Below, in pieces: positions 33,324 through 42,193 of a DNA stretch of 64,000 bases (position 1 is its first letter; each line of letters opens with the position of its first letter). The translations under genes were made by a program, and so were the position numbers. Origin of the DNA: Tritrichomonas musculus (taxonomy: Eukaryota > Parabasalia > Tritrichomonadida > Tritrichomonadidae); NCBI GenBank assembly GCA_039105265.1, contig JAPFFF010000049.1:496001-560000 (forward strand), written 5' to 3'. Under the pieces are notes generated by a model, which was given only the letters and a program-made list of their open reading frames with translations, made no database searches and had not been told where the DNA came from.

Positions 33324-34679
33324 ATGACTAAATCAGTAAGAATCTACGATAAAGAATACAACTCCTTACTCAATTATCCTTTCAAATCCAAGTATAAATA
33401 CATTGATAATTACATACAACCTTTCTTTAAAAGTGATATCAAAACAGAACCATTTATTCCTGACTTCAAGTTGAAATCATGCAAAGAATTATCAAAACCA
33501 AATTTCTCTAATGAACCAGGTTGTTGGGAAGCAGATTTGATGTTTAGCAAATACTATACTAGAGATTTGACAAAAGAAAATAAAATATATTTGGTTCTCA
33601 TCAATACAAATACAAGATACCTAATCGTTGAACCTGTAAAGGATAAAGGAAATATATGGTTTTCCCTTGAACGAATTATAATAAGATATCCACAATTTCT
33701 ATTCAAAACTATCAAATGTGATGGAGAACCTGGATTAAAAGAGATGAAAGATAATAGTGTCGTCATTTGGTTTTCAACAGGAGAAACTACTTTGATATTT
33801 GACTTGAAAGCTGTAATTAAAGAAGCAAGGATAAAAGAGTTTGATAAAATATTAAGTAAAATACTCGTGAACCACAAACTGGAAACTCTTAAAAAACTGC
33901 TTAAAAAAAGCGACTATTATAAACCTCGTTTCCAAAGGCTACTCAATTTACAATTTGAAGACATCCAGTTTTGGGAAAATACAATAGATTCAATCACCGA
34001 TTTCTATTCTATAAGATTCATTATTAATGATTCTCCATATGCGTTAGCTCACAAAAATGTTGATTCTGTTATAAGAACTCTGAGAAATGCTTTTGGGTTA
34101 GATGATCGAAGATTAAGTGATTATAATTTGATGAGACAAATGGTTGATTACTATAATAACACCCCTCATAGTTCTCTTCGATTTAAGAATTTTGATTATG
34201 ACCCATCAGATTTTTATGACAAGAATCTTGTAAAACCAACGAAGTACATATATTATACCCCAGCTCAAATGCAAAACAATGTTGATTTGGAGTGGAGATA
34301 TATCAGGAAAATGCAAATGAAATTGCGGGAAATCAATGATAAACAACGTTTTAAGGGGTTGTTATCTTATAATAGAGGTAATATTTTATTAGTTCATCTC
34401 GATAAAAGCAAAACGCAAAAAAAGCATGAGAAGCGTAGAAGAGTATTTAATGAAATTGCTGAGTTTCTAGAGTATCGTAATGGAAATGTAATCTGCAAGT
34501 TATTAAAACCATATCAGACTGTTAAAAAAGATGAACCACAAGAAAAGCATCATAAAGGTAGGAAACGTATGACTGATGCTGAAAAAGCTATTATTGAAGT
34601 ACCTATTATATATACGAAATTCATATGTAATTCATTTGGAGACTTAAATGAAGATTACATTAAGTATTTTAACATTTAG
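33324..34679 (+). CDS. Retroviral-type (Maverick) integrase, 451 aa (element B)
   Basis: Same length as in A, with isolated substitutions (for example LTKENK for LKKENK, NNVDLEW for NDTDLEW). First Asp in W-E-A-D, second in K-C-D-G-E-P-G, third acidic position is again Asp in KNVDSVIRTLR. Because this element has an exact target duplication and intact ends, an enzyme of this type was presumably active recently, in cis or in trans. Confidence 0.88.
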   Translation: MTKSVRIYDKEYNSLLNYPFKSKYKYIDNYIQPFFKSDIKTEPFIPDFKLKSCKELSKPNFSNEPGCWEADLMFSKYYTRDLTKENKIYLVLINTNTRYLIVEPVKDKGNIWFSLERIIIRYPQFLFKTIKCDGEPGLKEMKDNSVVIWFSTGETTLIFDLKAVIKEARIKEFDKILSKILVNHKLETLKKLLKKSDYYKPRFQRLLNLQFEDIQFWENTIDSITDFYSIRFIINDSPYALAHKNVDSVIRTLRNAFGLDDRRLSDYNLMRQMVDYYNNTPHSSLRFKNFDYDPSDFYDKNLVKPTKYIYYTPAQMQNNVDLEWRYIRKMQMKLREINDKQRFKGLLSYNRGNILLVHLDKSKTQKKHEKRRRVFNEIAEFLEYRNGNVICKLLKPYQTVKKDEPQEKHHKGRKRMTDAEKAIIEVPIIYTKFICNSFGDLNEDYIKYFNI

Positions 34680-34684
34680 TTTCT

Positions 34685-35077
34685 ATGAAAAAAATGCTTA
34701 TGAATAATATCAAGAATGTTGCAACAAACAATGTAAAACAGCCCATAACAAAACGTTATTTCCACACTCAATCAACAGAATTTACGTTGCCGCTTGAATT
34801 TGTATCAAGCAGAAACAAGAAATATATTGTAATTCAATATGTTGGAGCAATTGTAAAAGACTTTTTAGTTGGTGATTTAATGGTGCATTCAGATATAGTT
34901 CAATTAGATGCATATTGTGATTCATTCATTATGTTAGCTAATAAGCGTCAAACCAAATATCGAAAATACGAATTCTTCAGTAGCAATAAGAGAGATTACA
35001 AGATATGGTTTACCGATTTGTATGGCAATTCAATCATACCATCAGCATTTATCATGAGCTGCCTTCTTATTTATTAA
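34685..35077 (+). CDS. Hypothetical 130-aa protein, possible minor capsid (element B)
   Basis: Translation matches the A copy. The start is 5 bp after the integrase stop, suggesting read-through expression or a promoter within the integrase 3' end, since there is no room for the usual T-tract except TTTAGTTTCTATG. Confidence 0.6.
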   Translation: MKKMLMNNIKNVATNNVKQPITKRYFHTQSTEFTLPLEFVSSRNKKYIVIQYVGAIVKDFLVGDLMVHSDIVQLDAYCDSFIMLANKRQTKYRKYEFFSSNKRDYKIWFTDLYGNSIIPSAFIMSCLLIY

Positions 35078-35101
35078 GCTACAGCTTTTTTCGAAGGAAA
35101 A

Positions 35102-36097
35102 ATGAATAACAGCAACCAAAAATCGGTATTCACAGCACTGCAAGAACTTAATTTGCAAGATCCAAATTGTATCAATATTAATAAGGACCATCAACTGTTT
35201 TCATATATCTCTGAAAGAAATAGGAGAGTCTTATTGTATTTAAGTAGTAATTACCATGAATTATTTGTGCTTATTAATGGTAGTGAAGTAACGTTGGATT
35301 TACCTAAAAAAGTGGATTTCAAAGATGAGAGAAATATAAATAATACAAACGATCCTAGTCTATCACGTTTATTCACAATAACTGTGGACCTTTTTTCTAA
35401 TTTTGGTAATACCGATATCCAATTTGTTGAAAAATCATTTCCTGACCTAAATAAAACATATATACTATTGATTGGAGACTATGATTATAGATATGATGTA
35501 AAAGAAACAAATAATTTCTGTTATCAACTATCTTCGAGCGTAGACGTTGATTGCACAGTTAAGCCAGTACCAATAATTATCTTTCTCTGTTTCGAAAAAG
35601 AAACATTCATGAGCCAATGGCAGAAAGTTCGATTGCGAAATAAAAATGAAGATGCTGATATTAAAGGTTTCAAATATGAATTTCAGGATTGGAAATACCA
35701 TTTTCCAGTATTCAATGTATTCAAATCAAATATCACAAGCCCCATCTTAAAAGTAAATACAAATAATTCACATCCTAGAGAGCCTTCCTTATTTAGTGGA
35801 TATGACCCAAAAGTAAATATTGAATATAATAATGAAAAACTTGATATACCCGATGAAATACGCCCAAAGAAGGTATTACCATCACCAATAACTGAATTCA
35901 AATATTTTTACCAAGAACCTGAAAAATCTAGTATAGCTCGTAATACATCTAAGAATCAAAAGGTTGCAAGTCCAACAGAAGCTAAAAATGATTTCTTGTC
36001 GCAAGCGAAGCTTGGGCCTGCTATGCAGTCACAGGTAAATCCAGGAACAAATAAGGCGCATACAACAACATTCAAATTACCAGGTTCAAAAAAATAA
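35102..36097 (+). CDS. Hypothetical 331-aa protein (element B)
   Basis: As in A with few substitutions. The C-terminal insert reads QAKLGPAMQ and retains a perfect second hairpin at the DNA level. The upstream region is shorter than in A (GCTTTTTTCGAAGGAAAAATG). Convergent with the 879-aa gene. Confidence 0.7.
   Translation: MNNSNQKSVFTALQELNLQDPNCININKDHQLFSYISERNRRVLLYLSSNYHELFVLINGSEVTLDLPKKVDFKDERNINNTNDPSLSRLFTITVDLFSNFGNTDIQFVEKSFPDLNKTYILLIGDYDYRYDVKETNNFCYQLSSSVDVDCTVKPVPIIIFLCFEKETFMSQWQKVRLRNKNEDADIKGFKYEFQDWKYHFPVFNVFKSNITSPILKVNTNNSHPREPSLFSGYDPKVNIEYNNEKLDIPDEIRPKKVLPSPITEFKYFYQEPEKSSIARNTSKNQKVASPTEAKNDFLSQAKLGPAMQSQVNPGTNKAHTTTFKLPGSKK
35999..36031 (+). repeat. 27-bp double-hairpin insert in the 331-aa gene (B)
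   Basis: Core 36002-36028: hairpin CAAGC(GAA)GCTTG, spacer GGC, hairpin CTGC(TAT)GCAG; flanks TCG and TCA. Also present, decayed, in A. Confidence 0.88.
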
Positions 36098-36131
36098 TTA
36101 GCAAGGATATAAAGTAGGAATAGTAATTTTT

Positions 36132-38771
36132 TTATGCTTCATCTTCGTCATCATCATCAGAAGGTTCCTCAACAATTTCAGCTGTAGCTGGCTTTTCAAC
36201 AGTTCGTGACCTAATATATGATTTATCACCAGCACCTTTATGTGCAGCCTTATATAATCCTTTGATTGTGGTGTAATTTCCACCAACTTGTGAATCAATC
36301 CAAGCATCAATATTTTCACCAAATTTGTCTTGTAATTGCTTCTTTGTTGCTGTACTTACTTTATTTTCAATTATAGCTTGAGCTAACTGTGCATATTGGT
36401 CTTTCTTATCTTCTGTGAATCCAAGACCAGTCTTAAAGATGAGGTCATTTGTTTGCTCCAATATTTCTTGTAATACTCCTGATATTTCACCATCACTATT
36501 TATTTCTCCATCAACTGGCATAGTCGCTTTAATGCTTTCATTATATTCTTTTTGAATCATAACACCCAATTCAGCATTTACGGATTTTGGATGTAATTTC
36601 TTATATTTAACCCAATCACTCCAATCATTGCGTTCATGGTCTTTCATCACTTTAGATTCGTAACGTGCAATAAATATGGCTGTACATACTTTGAAATAAC
36701 TAAATATACATTTTAATGGTTCCAAATCTTTGTATTCTTCAGTAGTAAATATATTGTATAAAACAGTTTGCCATATTTTTGAAAATATAGAACTCCACAA
36801 ACCTCTTGCAGTAATTTTGGTACTGATTTTGGGTTTGGATAAACCAACAGATTGATATGAGTTTATTACTTTTTCTAATTTCTTATCAATTTCAGGTTTA
36901 AACTTACCTTCATTCCATTGTTCTGGAGTGTATTCCCATGTTCGTTTAGCTCCCATAAGATTCTTAAGCCATACTTCAAATGAATCATTTGTTTTACCAG
37001 CAATACGTTCGGTTTGCCATAATTTCTTATAAGGGTCTGCTTTAACAAGACGATATCCATTAATAATAACAGGCTTACCACGGGTATCAACAATAACAAT
37101 ATCTTCAACTCTATCACCGTTTAAATCACAAATTGGATTACCGAGAGGGTCTTTAGTGTCATGCCTAGCTGGTACTAAACGATATAATGGATATCCATTT
37201 TTATCAAATCTTTTCTTGCAATAAGCTTCTGCTCCATCTCTTGTAGCACATTTAGGTGAAAACTTGACACGGTAATTACCGTTAATAAGAATATCAAATA
37301 ATTCCCCTCGATATTTACTAACATCAATACTTTGTTTGTTTTCGAAAATGTACAGGTCGCTCATACGTTTTTGTGATGCTTCAAATGTTTTACCAGCACG
37401 TTTACCTGTTGGGATAGACTTCATATATTCATTTAAGAATTCAGCAGCATTTACTTCAGGTCCTTTTGTTGTTTCAATATTTGAGTTCAATAGTTCTGAA
37501 AAGTTGGTGTGGTCATCTTCAGCTTCAATTGGTTTGTTTCTTCTAAGATATTCTTTGGTTGGTGTGCTAAAAACACGCTTCGACATTGTTTTATAGTCGG
37601 ATAAAGATTCACTATCATCTTCTAGATTTACGTCAATTGCATGATAATTGTCTTTAACAACTTTGCTTTGCAAATGTTCGGCTTTCTTTGAAAGACTCGC
37701 CTGTGGCGCAGATTCACTTTGCTCTTCTATATCACTATTCATATTAAAAAATATTTCTCTATCTCCATTTTCATTAAGGTACTTTATTAATTGTTTGAGT
37801 TGCTTTTTGTTTTTAGGTTCAGTTGTTTCTTCAAATATGTTTGTTTCTCTTATTGCATCATGTAATTGTAATGCGATATTCCTAACTCTAACATCGGAGT
37901 CATCTTTAGGATTTATAGACCTATTATAGTAACCATAAAGGTTTTTAGCAGTAAACTCTTCATTTAATAAGCCAAACCTTTCTAGTTGGTTAGCATCAAT
38001 TGTAGAAGATTTATTGTAAGCATCTAATAATTGCTGACCTTCTTGATTAGATTCAGCTAACTTTCTCATTGTTTCAATATTGGTTTGTCTTCTTTGTTTC
38101 TCAAATTGCATTAGGTTATTTATGTCATCTGGTATCTTATTGTTTTTATGTGAATCTATGTTTTCAGTTAATGATACGACAAGTAATTGAATCTGTGTAG
38201 TATCTTTTTTATTAAATAACGGATACCTTTTTGAGTCATCAGCAATACAATAAAATAAGTGTAAAGCATTAATATGATTACTATCAAGTGTAAATAAATT
38301 ACTAAGTGATTCAATGTCTTTATTAATTCTGTTTCTAAAATAGTGGCCTTCCAAGTCGGGCTCCTCCTCTTCCTCAATTTGTGGAATAACAGGCTTTTCT
38401 TCCTCCGCTTGTCGGCAACTGCGTTGACTGGAACTTTGTTCCCGGAGGCTGCGAGTGCCCGCAGCTTTATCTTTCAGATAGTTGGTTAAATCAATAAAGT
38501 AATTCGCTTTTGAATCAAGTATTTTAGCTAATTCATTTTTTTGTCTTTTACTTCCTTTAGGCTTTGCGTTATATTTATCAAGCATATCTTTTAGCTTTTC
38601 TTTCACGTCTTTGATATAGTTACGAGGATTCTTAAGATACTCAATAATATTGTGTATTATTGTTTTTATTTGCTCTGATTTACTATTTTGGAACATGAAT
38701 ATGAGCATATCTTGATAATCTTTCTTTTTCACCTCATTCATTATTAATTGTTCATCCACATCTGACGTCAT
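36132..38771 (-). CDS. Large hypothetical Maverick protein, 879 aa (element B)
   Basis: Homologue of the A 870-aa protein: one Asp fewer in the acidic tail, and a 10-residue insert (SLREQSSSQR) in the N-terminal charged region from a perfect double-hairpin element. A few residues around it also differ (LTNYLKDK for ISGLLKDK). Starts 5 bp from the fibre gene, head-to-head, as in A. Confidence 0.75.
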   Translation of the reverse strand: MTSDVDEQLIMNEVKKKDYQDMLIFMFQNSKSEQIKTIIHNIIEYLKNPRNYIKDVKEKLKDMLDKYNAKPKGSKRQKNELAKILDSKANYFIDLTNYLKDKAAGTRSLREQSSSQRSCRQAEEEKPVIPQIEEEEEPDLEGHYFRNRINKDIESLSNLFTLDSNHINALHLFYCIADDSKRYPLFNKKDTTQIQLLVVSLTENIDSHKNNKIPDDINNLMQFEKQRRQTNIETMRKLAESNQEGQQLLDAYNKSSTIDANQLERFGLLNEEFTAKNLYGYYNRSINPKDDSDVRVRNIALQLHDAIRETNIFEETTEPKNKKQLKQLIKYLNENGDREIFFNMNSDIEEQSESAPQASLSKKAEHLQSKVVKDNYHAIDVNLEDDSESLSDYKTMSKRVFSTPTKEYLRRNKPIEAEDDHTNFSELLNSNIETTKGPEVNAAEFLNEYMKSIPTGKRAGKTFEASQKRMSDLYIFENKQSIDVSKYRGELFDILINGNYRVKFSPKCATRDGAEAYCKKRFDKNGYPLYRLVPARHDTKDPLGNPICDLNGDRVEDIVIVDTRGKPVIINGYRLVKADPYKKLWQTERIAGKTNDSFEVWLKNLMGAKRTWEYTPEQWNEGKFKPEIDKKLEKVINSYQSVGLSKPKISTKITARGLWSSIFSKIWQTVLYNIFTTEEYKDLEPLKCIFSYFKVCTAIFIARYESKVMKDHERNDWSDWVKYKKLHPKSVNAELGVMIQKEYNESIKATMPVDGEINSDGEISGVLQEILEQTNDLIFKTGLGFTEDKKDQYAQLAQAIIENKVSTATKKQLQDKFGENIDAWIDSQVGGNYTTIKGLYKAAHKGAGDKSYIRSRTVEKPATAEIVEEPSDDDDEDEA
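38413..38445. repeat. 27-bp double-hairpin insert with CGG target duplication in the 879-aa gene (B)
   Basis: Core 38416-38442: hairpin CAAC(TGC)GTTG, spacer ACT, hairpin GGAAC(TTT)GTTCC, CGG on both sides. A lacks 30 bp here but keeps part of the CAAC hairpin, as expected if it lost the element by recombination between two CGCAG copies. Confidence 0.92.
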
Positions 38772-38776
38772 TTATT

Positions 38777-41221
38777 ATGTTCAAAATGTTTACGATAGAG
38801 CAAGCAGGTGGTATCAAAAGGGTAAATACAATAGATGAATTAATAATAGAATACATAAAACAATATGCCACTTCATGTGGGTGTAAGTGTAATAACGGAA
38901 ATAATTTGGGGTCAAGCTTGAATACCGAGGAATTGAAAGAATTATTGAAACCATATGCGAAAACAACTGATTTATTCGATTATTTGAAAACAGAGGAATT
39001 CAATAAAGAATTATTAAAGTATGCTAGTAGTGAAGAAATTGACTTGCAAAGCAAGGCCCAAGCTTTAGCTTGTCAAAACGCTGTTAATACATTACGTGAT
39101 TACGTTGTTAACAATTTTGCATTATCAACTGACATACCTGAAATACCTACAGATTTGGTTAATGAATCTGCTTTGACAACTGCTTTGGAACCATATGCGA
39201 AGCTTACGAATCTTGATGAGTACGCGAAAACAGAAGACTTGCCAGATATGACATTGTATGCAAAAACAGAAGACTTGCCAGAGATACCTACAGTTCTCAA
39301 AAATAATGAACTACAATTGAATCCGAATGAAGAACCAACAGAAGAAGTTCAACAGAAATTGATGAATGATGATACACCATTATCAGCTCAAGCATCATAT
39401 ATATTATCATCCATGGCAGTAACTAAAACATTGGATTTGATTAATCTTGATGAGTATTCGAAGAAACAGGACTTACAGTCTTATGTGAAGCTTACGAATC
39501 TTGATGAGTATTCGAAGAAACAGGACTTGCCAGATATGACATTGTATGCAAAAAAAGAAGATATTCCAGAACCTGTTGATTTGACACCATATTATACTAG
39601 CGCACAAACTGATGAGAAGTTTGTTGATGAAGATGAATTGGCTTATGAATTAGATAAGTATGAGACAAAGGATGTGGCTAATGGGAAATACGCTCTCAAA
39701 ACGGATATCCCTGAGATACCCACAGATTTGGTTAATGAATCTGCACTGAGTACTGCGTTGGAACCATATGCGAAAACAGAAGACTTGCCAGATATGACCA
39801 AGTATGCACTCTCAACAGATATACCAAAAGAGTATTTCACTGATATCAGTGGAGAGGTTTATATCAAAGACCCAAACAACATCCTGACATTGGGTGGAGC
39901 AAATCATACAAGTAGTGATGCACCTCTCATGGTCATGAAACCAAATCATTCTCGAAATAGAAGAATATTTAGCATTGGCAATCAACTAGATAGTTCAAAG
40001 GAGAGATGGTTAGATTTTGATATTGATGCAAACAGTGATACAGCGACCATCAAATACAATGAAATAACTGCATTGGAGATTACTCGATCAAAAGTTTGTG
40101 TTATGAATGCATGTGATATAGACGGTAATGCCTATGTTAAAATCAATGAATTACCAGATATGACCAAGTATGCACTCACTGAAGATATCCCAGCACCAGT
40201 TGATTTGACACCATATTATTCTAGTTCACAAGCTGATGAGAAGTTCGTTGATAAAGATGAATTGGCTTATGAATTAGATAAGTATGTTCCCAAAGAAGGT
40301 AATTCAACTATTAAAGGTACATTGTCAATATTAGATACAAATACTACAGAATCAGATTTTAAAACCTTGTTAATAGCAGGCATAGGTACAAATGAAAATG
40401 AAGCCGCAACTTTCGGTTTTTATATTGGTTCAGGTGTTTTAGGTGTTGTAGGTTGTGAAAATATTATTGGTTGGGATATAGAACATACAATTTTTCATAA
40501 TAATGTTTTTATAACATATGGTGATTTAGAAATAGATGGTGTAGATGCAGATTGTTTAAAGATATATCAAGGAAATCCAAATTTATATGAATCGAACATA
40601 ATTCTCGGTCTTAATTCAGCAAAATGTGCAAAAATACAATATTATAATCAAGGTAATTTAGCTCGTTATAGAGTAATATTGAATAATTCAAACGCGTTTT
40701 CTTATGAAGTTTCTCCATCAGGAAGAAATACAACAATTGATTCAAATTTACATGTTAACGGTAAGATAACATCAAATGGTTCAAATACAATCACTCATTA
40801 CTCCCCAATTGAGTCATCTGTAAATTCAATAAATGATTTCGTTATTGGAGCTCCAGTATATATGACTGGTAAGGTTTATAAACATGTTGGTGATATGTGG
40901 ATATCTTCAACTGTGAATGATACAACAGATTGTATTTGCAGTGTCAAAACTACTGGTTCATGGAAAGAATATGTTGGTATTTGTGTTAGAATTGACCAAA
41001 AAAATAATTGTATTACCTTCACTTCACATGGTGATTATCTTGTAAAAGTTGATGATTCATCTTGTTATGGTATTGGAGATGAAGTATTTATTGATAATGA
41101 AGACAATAAATTGAAGATTCTTAGTGGTGAAACTGCAATAACATCAAAGATTAAACGTATGACTGTGGGGGTTATCACTGCAATAATAGATGATAAAACG
41201 CTTGCTGTATTCAAAAGCTAA
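38777..41221 (+). CDS. Fibre-like protein, 814 aa (element B)
   Basis: Intact version of the gene broken in A. The N-terminus (MFKMFTIEQAGG, then Cys-rich SCGCKCNNG) and the first shaft repeats match A. The centre is different and contains more shaft repeats (LDEYSKKQDL, YAKTEDLPDM, LTPYY-S-QTDEKFVD) and then an unrelated globular stretch to about residue 665. The C-terminal head from ITHYSPIESSVNS to AVFKS matches A. The architecture resembles trimeric viral fibres or tail spikes, so receptor binding is the likely role (inference). It carries one double-hairpin insert near residue 90 and another exactly at the stop codon. Confidence 0.72.
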   Translation: MFKMFTIEQAGGIKRVNTIDELIIEYIKQYATSCGCKCNNGNNLGSSLNTEELKELLKPYAKTTDLFDYLKTEEFNKELLKYASSEEIDLQSKAQALACQNAVNTLRDYVVNNFALSTDIPEIPTDLVNESALTTALEPYAKLTNLDEYAKTEDLPDMTLYAKTEDLPEIPTVLKNNELQLNPNEEPTEEVQQKLMNDDTPLSAQASYILSSMAVTKTLDLINLDEYSKKQDLQSYVKLTNLDEYSKKQDLPDMTLYAKKEDIPEPVDLTPYYTSAQTDEKFVDEDELAYELDKYETKDVANGKYALKTDIPEIPTDLVNESALSTALEPYAKTEDLPDMTKYALSTDIPKEYFTDISGEVYIKDPNNILTLGGANHTSSDAPLMVMKPNHSRNRRIFSIGNQLDSSKERWLDFDIDANSDTATIKYNEITALEITRSKVCVMNACDIDGNAYVKINELPDMTKYALTEDIPAPVDLTPYYSSSQADEKFVDKDELAYELDKYVPKEGNSTIKGTLSILDTNTTESDFKTLLIAGIGTNENEAATFGFYIGSGVLGVVGCENIIGWDIEHTIFHNNVFITYGDLEIDGVDADCLKIYQGNPNLYESNIILGLNSAKCAKIQYYNQGNLARYRVILNNSNAFSYEVSPSGRNTTIDSNLHVNGKITSNGSNTITHYSPIESSVNSINDFVIGAPVYMTGKVYKHVGDMWISSTVNDTTDCICSVKTTGSWKEYVGICVRIDQKNNCITFTSHGDYLVKVDDSSCYGIGDEVFIDNEDNKLKILSGETAITSKIKRMTVGVITAIIDDKTLAVFKS
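39040..39075 (+). repeat. Double-hairpin insert (30-bp core) in the fibre gene (B only)
   Basis: Hairpin CTTGC(AAA)GCAAG, spacer GCC, hairpin CAAGC(TTTA)GCTTG, flanked by TGA and TCA. Encodes DLQSKAQALAC. A has the empty site (GAAATCCAAAAC). Net gain 33 bp, in frame. Confidence 0.85.
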
Positions 41222-41247
41222 AAGCTTTGGTCAAGCTATGCTTGTCA
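41211..41247 (+). repeat. Double-hairpin insert at the fibre stop codon with TCA duplication (B only)
   Basis: Hairpin AAAGCT(AAA)AGCTTT, spacer GGT, hairpin CAAGC(TAT)GCTTG, TCA at both ends. It replaces the original TCA TAG with AGC TAA, so the protein still ends VFKS. Confidence 0.85.
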
Positions 41248-41278
41248 AATCATAGATTTAAATAGAGCATGCGCATAT

Positions 41279-41713
41279 TCAAATACTGAGCATAGTAATT
41301 ATCTTACAAGACATGTATGCAGAAAGATTAATATTCAATTTATCGTGAACAAGCTTTTGAAGGAATTCATTTCTTGTAGCAGATGGTTGACCCAAGATGA
41401 GTTGTTTATTTTCATTTGCAAATGCTAATACTTTATTACGTTGTTCATCATTGAGATTCTTTGATTTATTTAATGGGAATGAACGGTTTGTACGTCTATG
41501 GATGACTTTTCTAGGTTCTGCTACACAGTCACAAGCTTTAGCTTTGGTATTGCTTTGCAAGTCAATTGTATGTTCTTCTAACGAATTCTCTTCACCACTT
41601 TGTGGTTCACTATTAGACGAACTGTCTTTTTTTTGTTCAGTATGTACCCATAATTTTAATGTATACAAATCAGCTATTATATCATCGATTCTTCTTATTA
41701 TTTCGTTTGTCAT
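41279..41713 (-). CDS. Hypothetical 144-aa protein (element B)
   Basis: Near-identical to the A copy (ELQSNT is DLQSNT here, LDQPS is LGQPS). It lies beside the 150-aa terminal gene in this copy. The hairpin-derived segment at about 41531-41568 is better preserved than in A. Confidence 0.7.
   Translation of the reverse strand: MTNEIIRRIDDIIADLYTLKLWVHTEQKKDSSSNSEPQSGEENSLEEHTIDLQSNTKAKACDCVAEPRKVIHRRTNRSFPLNKSKNLNDEQRNKVLAFANENKQLILGQPSATRNEFLQKLVHDKLNINLSAYMSCKIITMLSI
41531..41568 (-). repeat. Decayed double-hairpin insert within the 144-aa gene (B)
   Basis: Coding strand begins TTGACTTGCAAAGCAA, matching the fibre insert of the same element, then diverges in the second arm (AAGCTAAAGCTT). 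Gives the peptide LQSNTKAKAC. Confidence 0.6.
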
Positions 41714-41740
41714 TTGTTAAGAATAAAAAAATAACTATTT

Positions 41741-42193
41741 TTAGTCTAATACAATATTTTGATGAGTACCCTTAAAGAGTGTTGGTTCAGGTATATCATA
41801 TTTCTCTCTCAGCTTTAATAGAATTTCTTTGTTTGCTTTATTAATTCGCTCAATAGAGTAGTTATAAAAAGGATGCTCCTTAAATACTTGTTTTTCTCTA
41901 TTACCGTTTACAAAGAATTCTGGTGAATTGATATTGATTCTTCGTCTCGCATTTGATGTTAAAACAACATATTCGAAACCCATTTCTTTGATTTTATCAG
42001 GGTAGAATCTAATTGTTTTATCAGGTGTTTGTAGTGAAATGTATAACACTTTCGCGAGATAATTTGATTTCCCAGAATTGATAGGATATTTATCACAAAG
42101 CAATGTAAAATCGCAGTGCTTGAAATCTTCTGGTGTTTCCAATAATGAAATGAAAGAATTGATATACTCATAGACTTTCAGTTGAGCACTCAT
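41741..42193 (-). CDS. TIR-proximal hypothetical protein, 150 aa (element B)
   Basis: ATG 42191-42193 coincides with the inner end of the right TIR; the longer frame that reads into the TIR has no ATG and simply repeats the polymerase upstream sequence. Conserved with the A 152-aa protein in SLQTPDKTIRFYPDKIKEMGFE and FKGTHQNIVLD but clearly more diverged than the core genes. Family unknown. It shares its promoter sequence, via the TIR, with the polymerase gene, so both are probably expressed together. Confidence 0.7.
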   Translation of the reverse strand: MSAQLKVYEYINSFISLLETPEDFKHCDFTLLCDKYPINSGKSNYLAKVLYISLQTPDKTIRFYPDKIKEMGFEYVVLTSNARRRININSPEFFVNGNREKQVFKEHPFYNYSIERINKANKEILLKLREKYDIPEPTLFKGTHQNIVLD

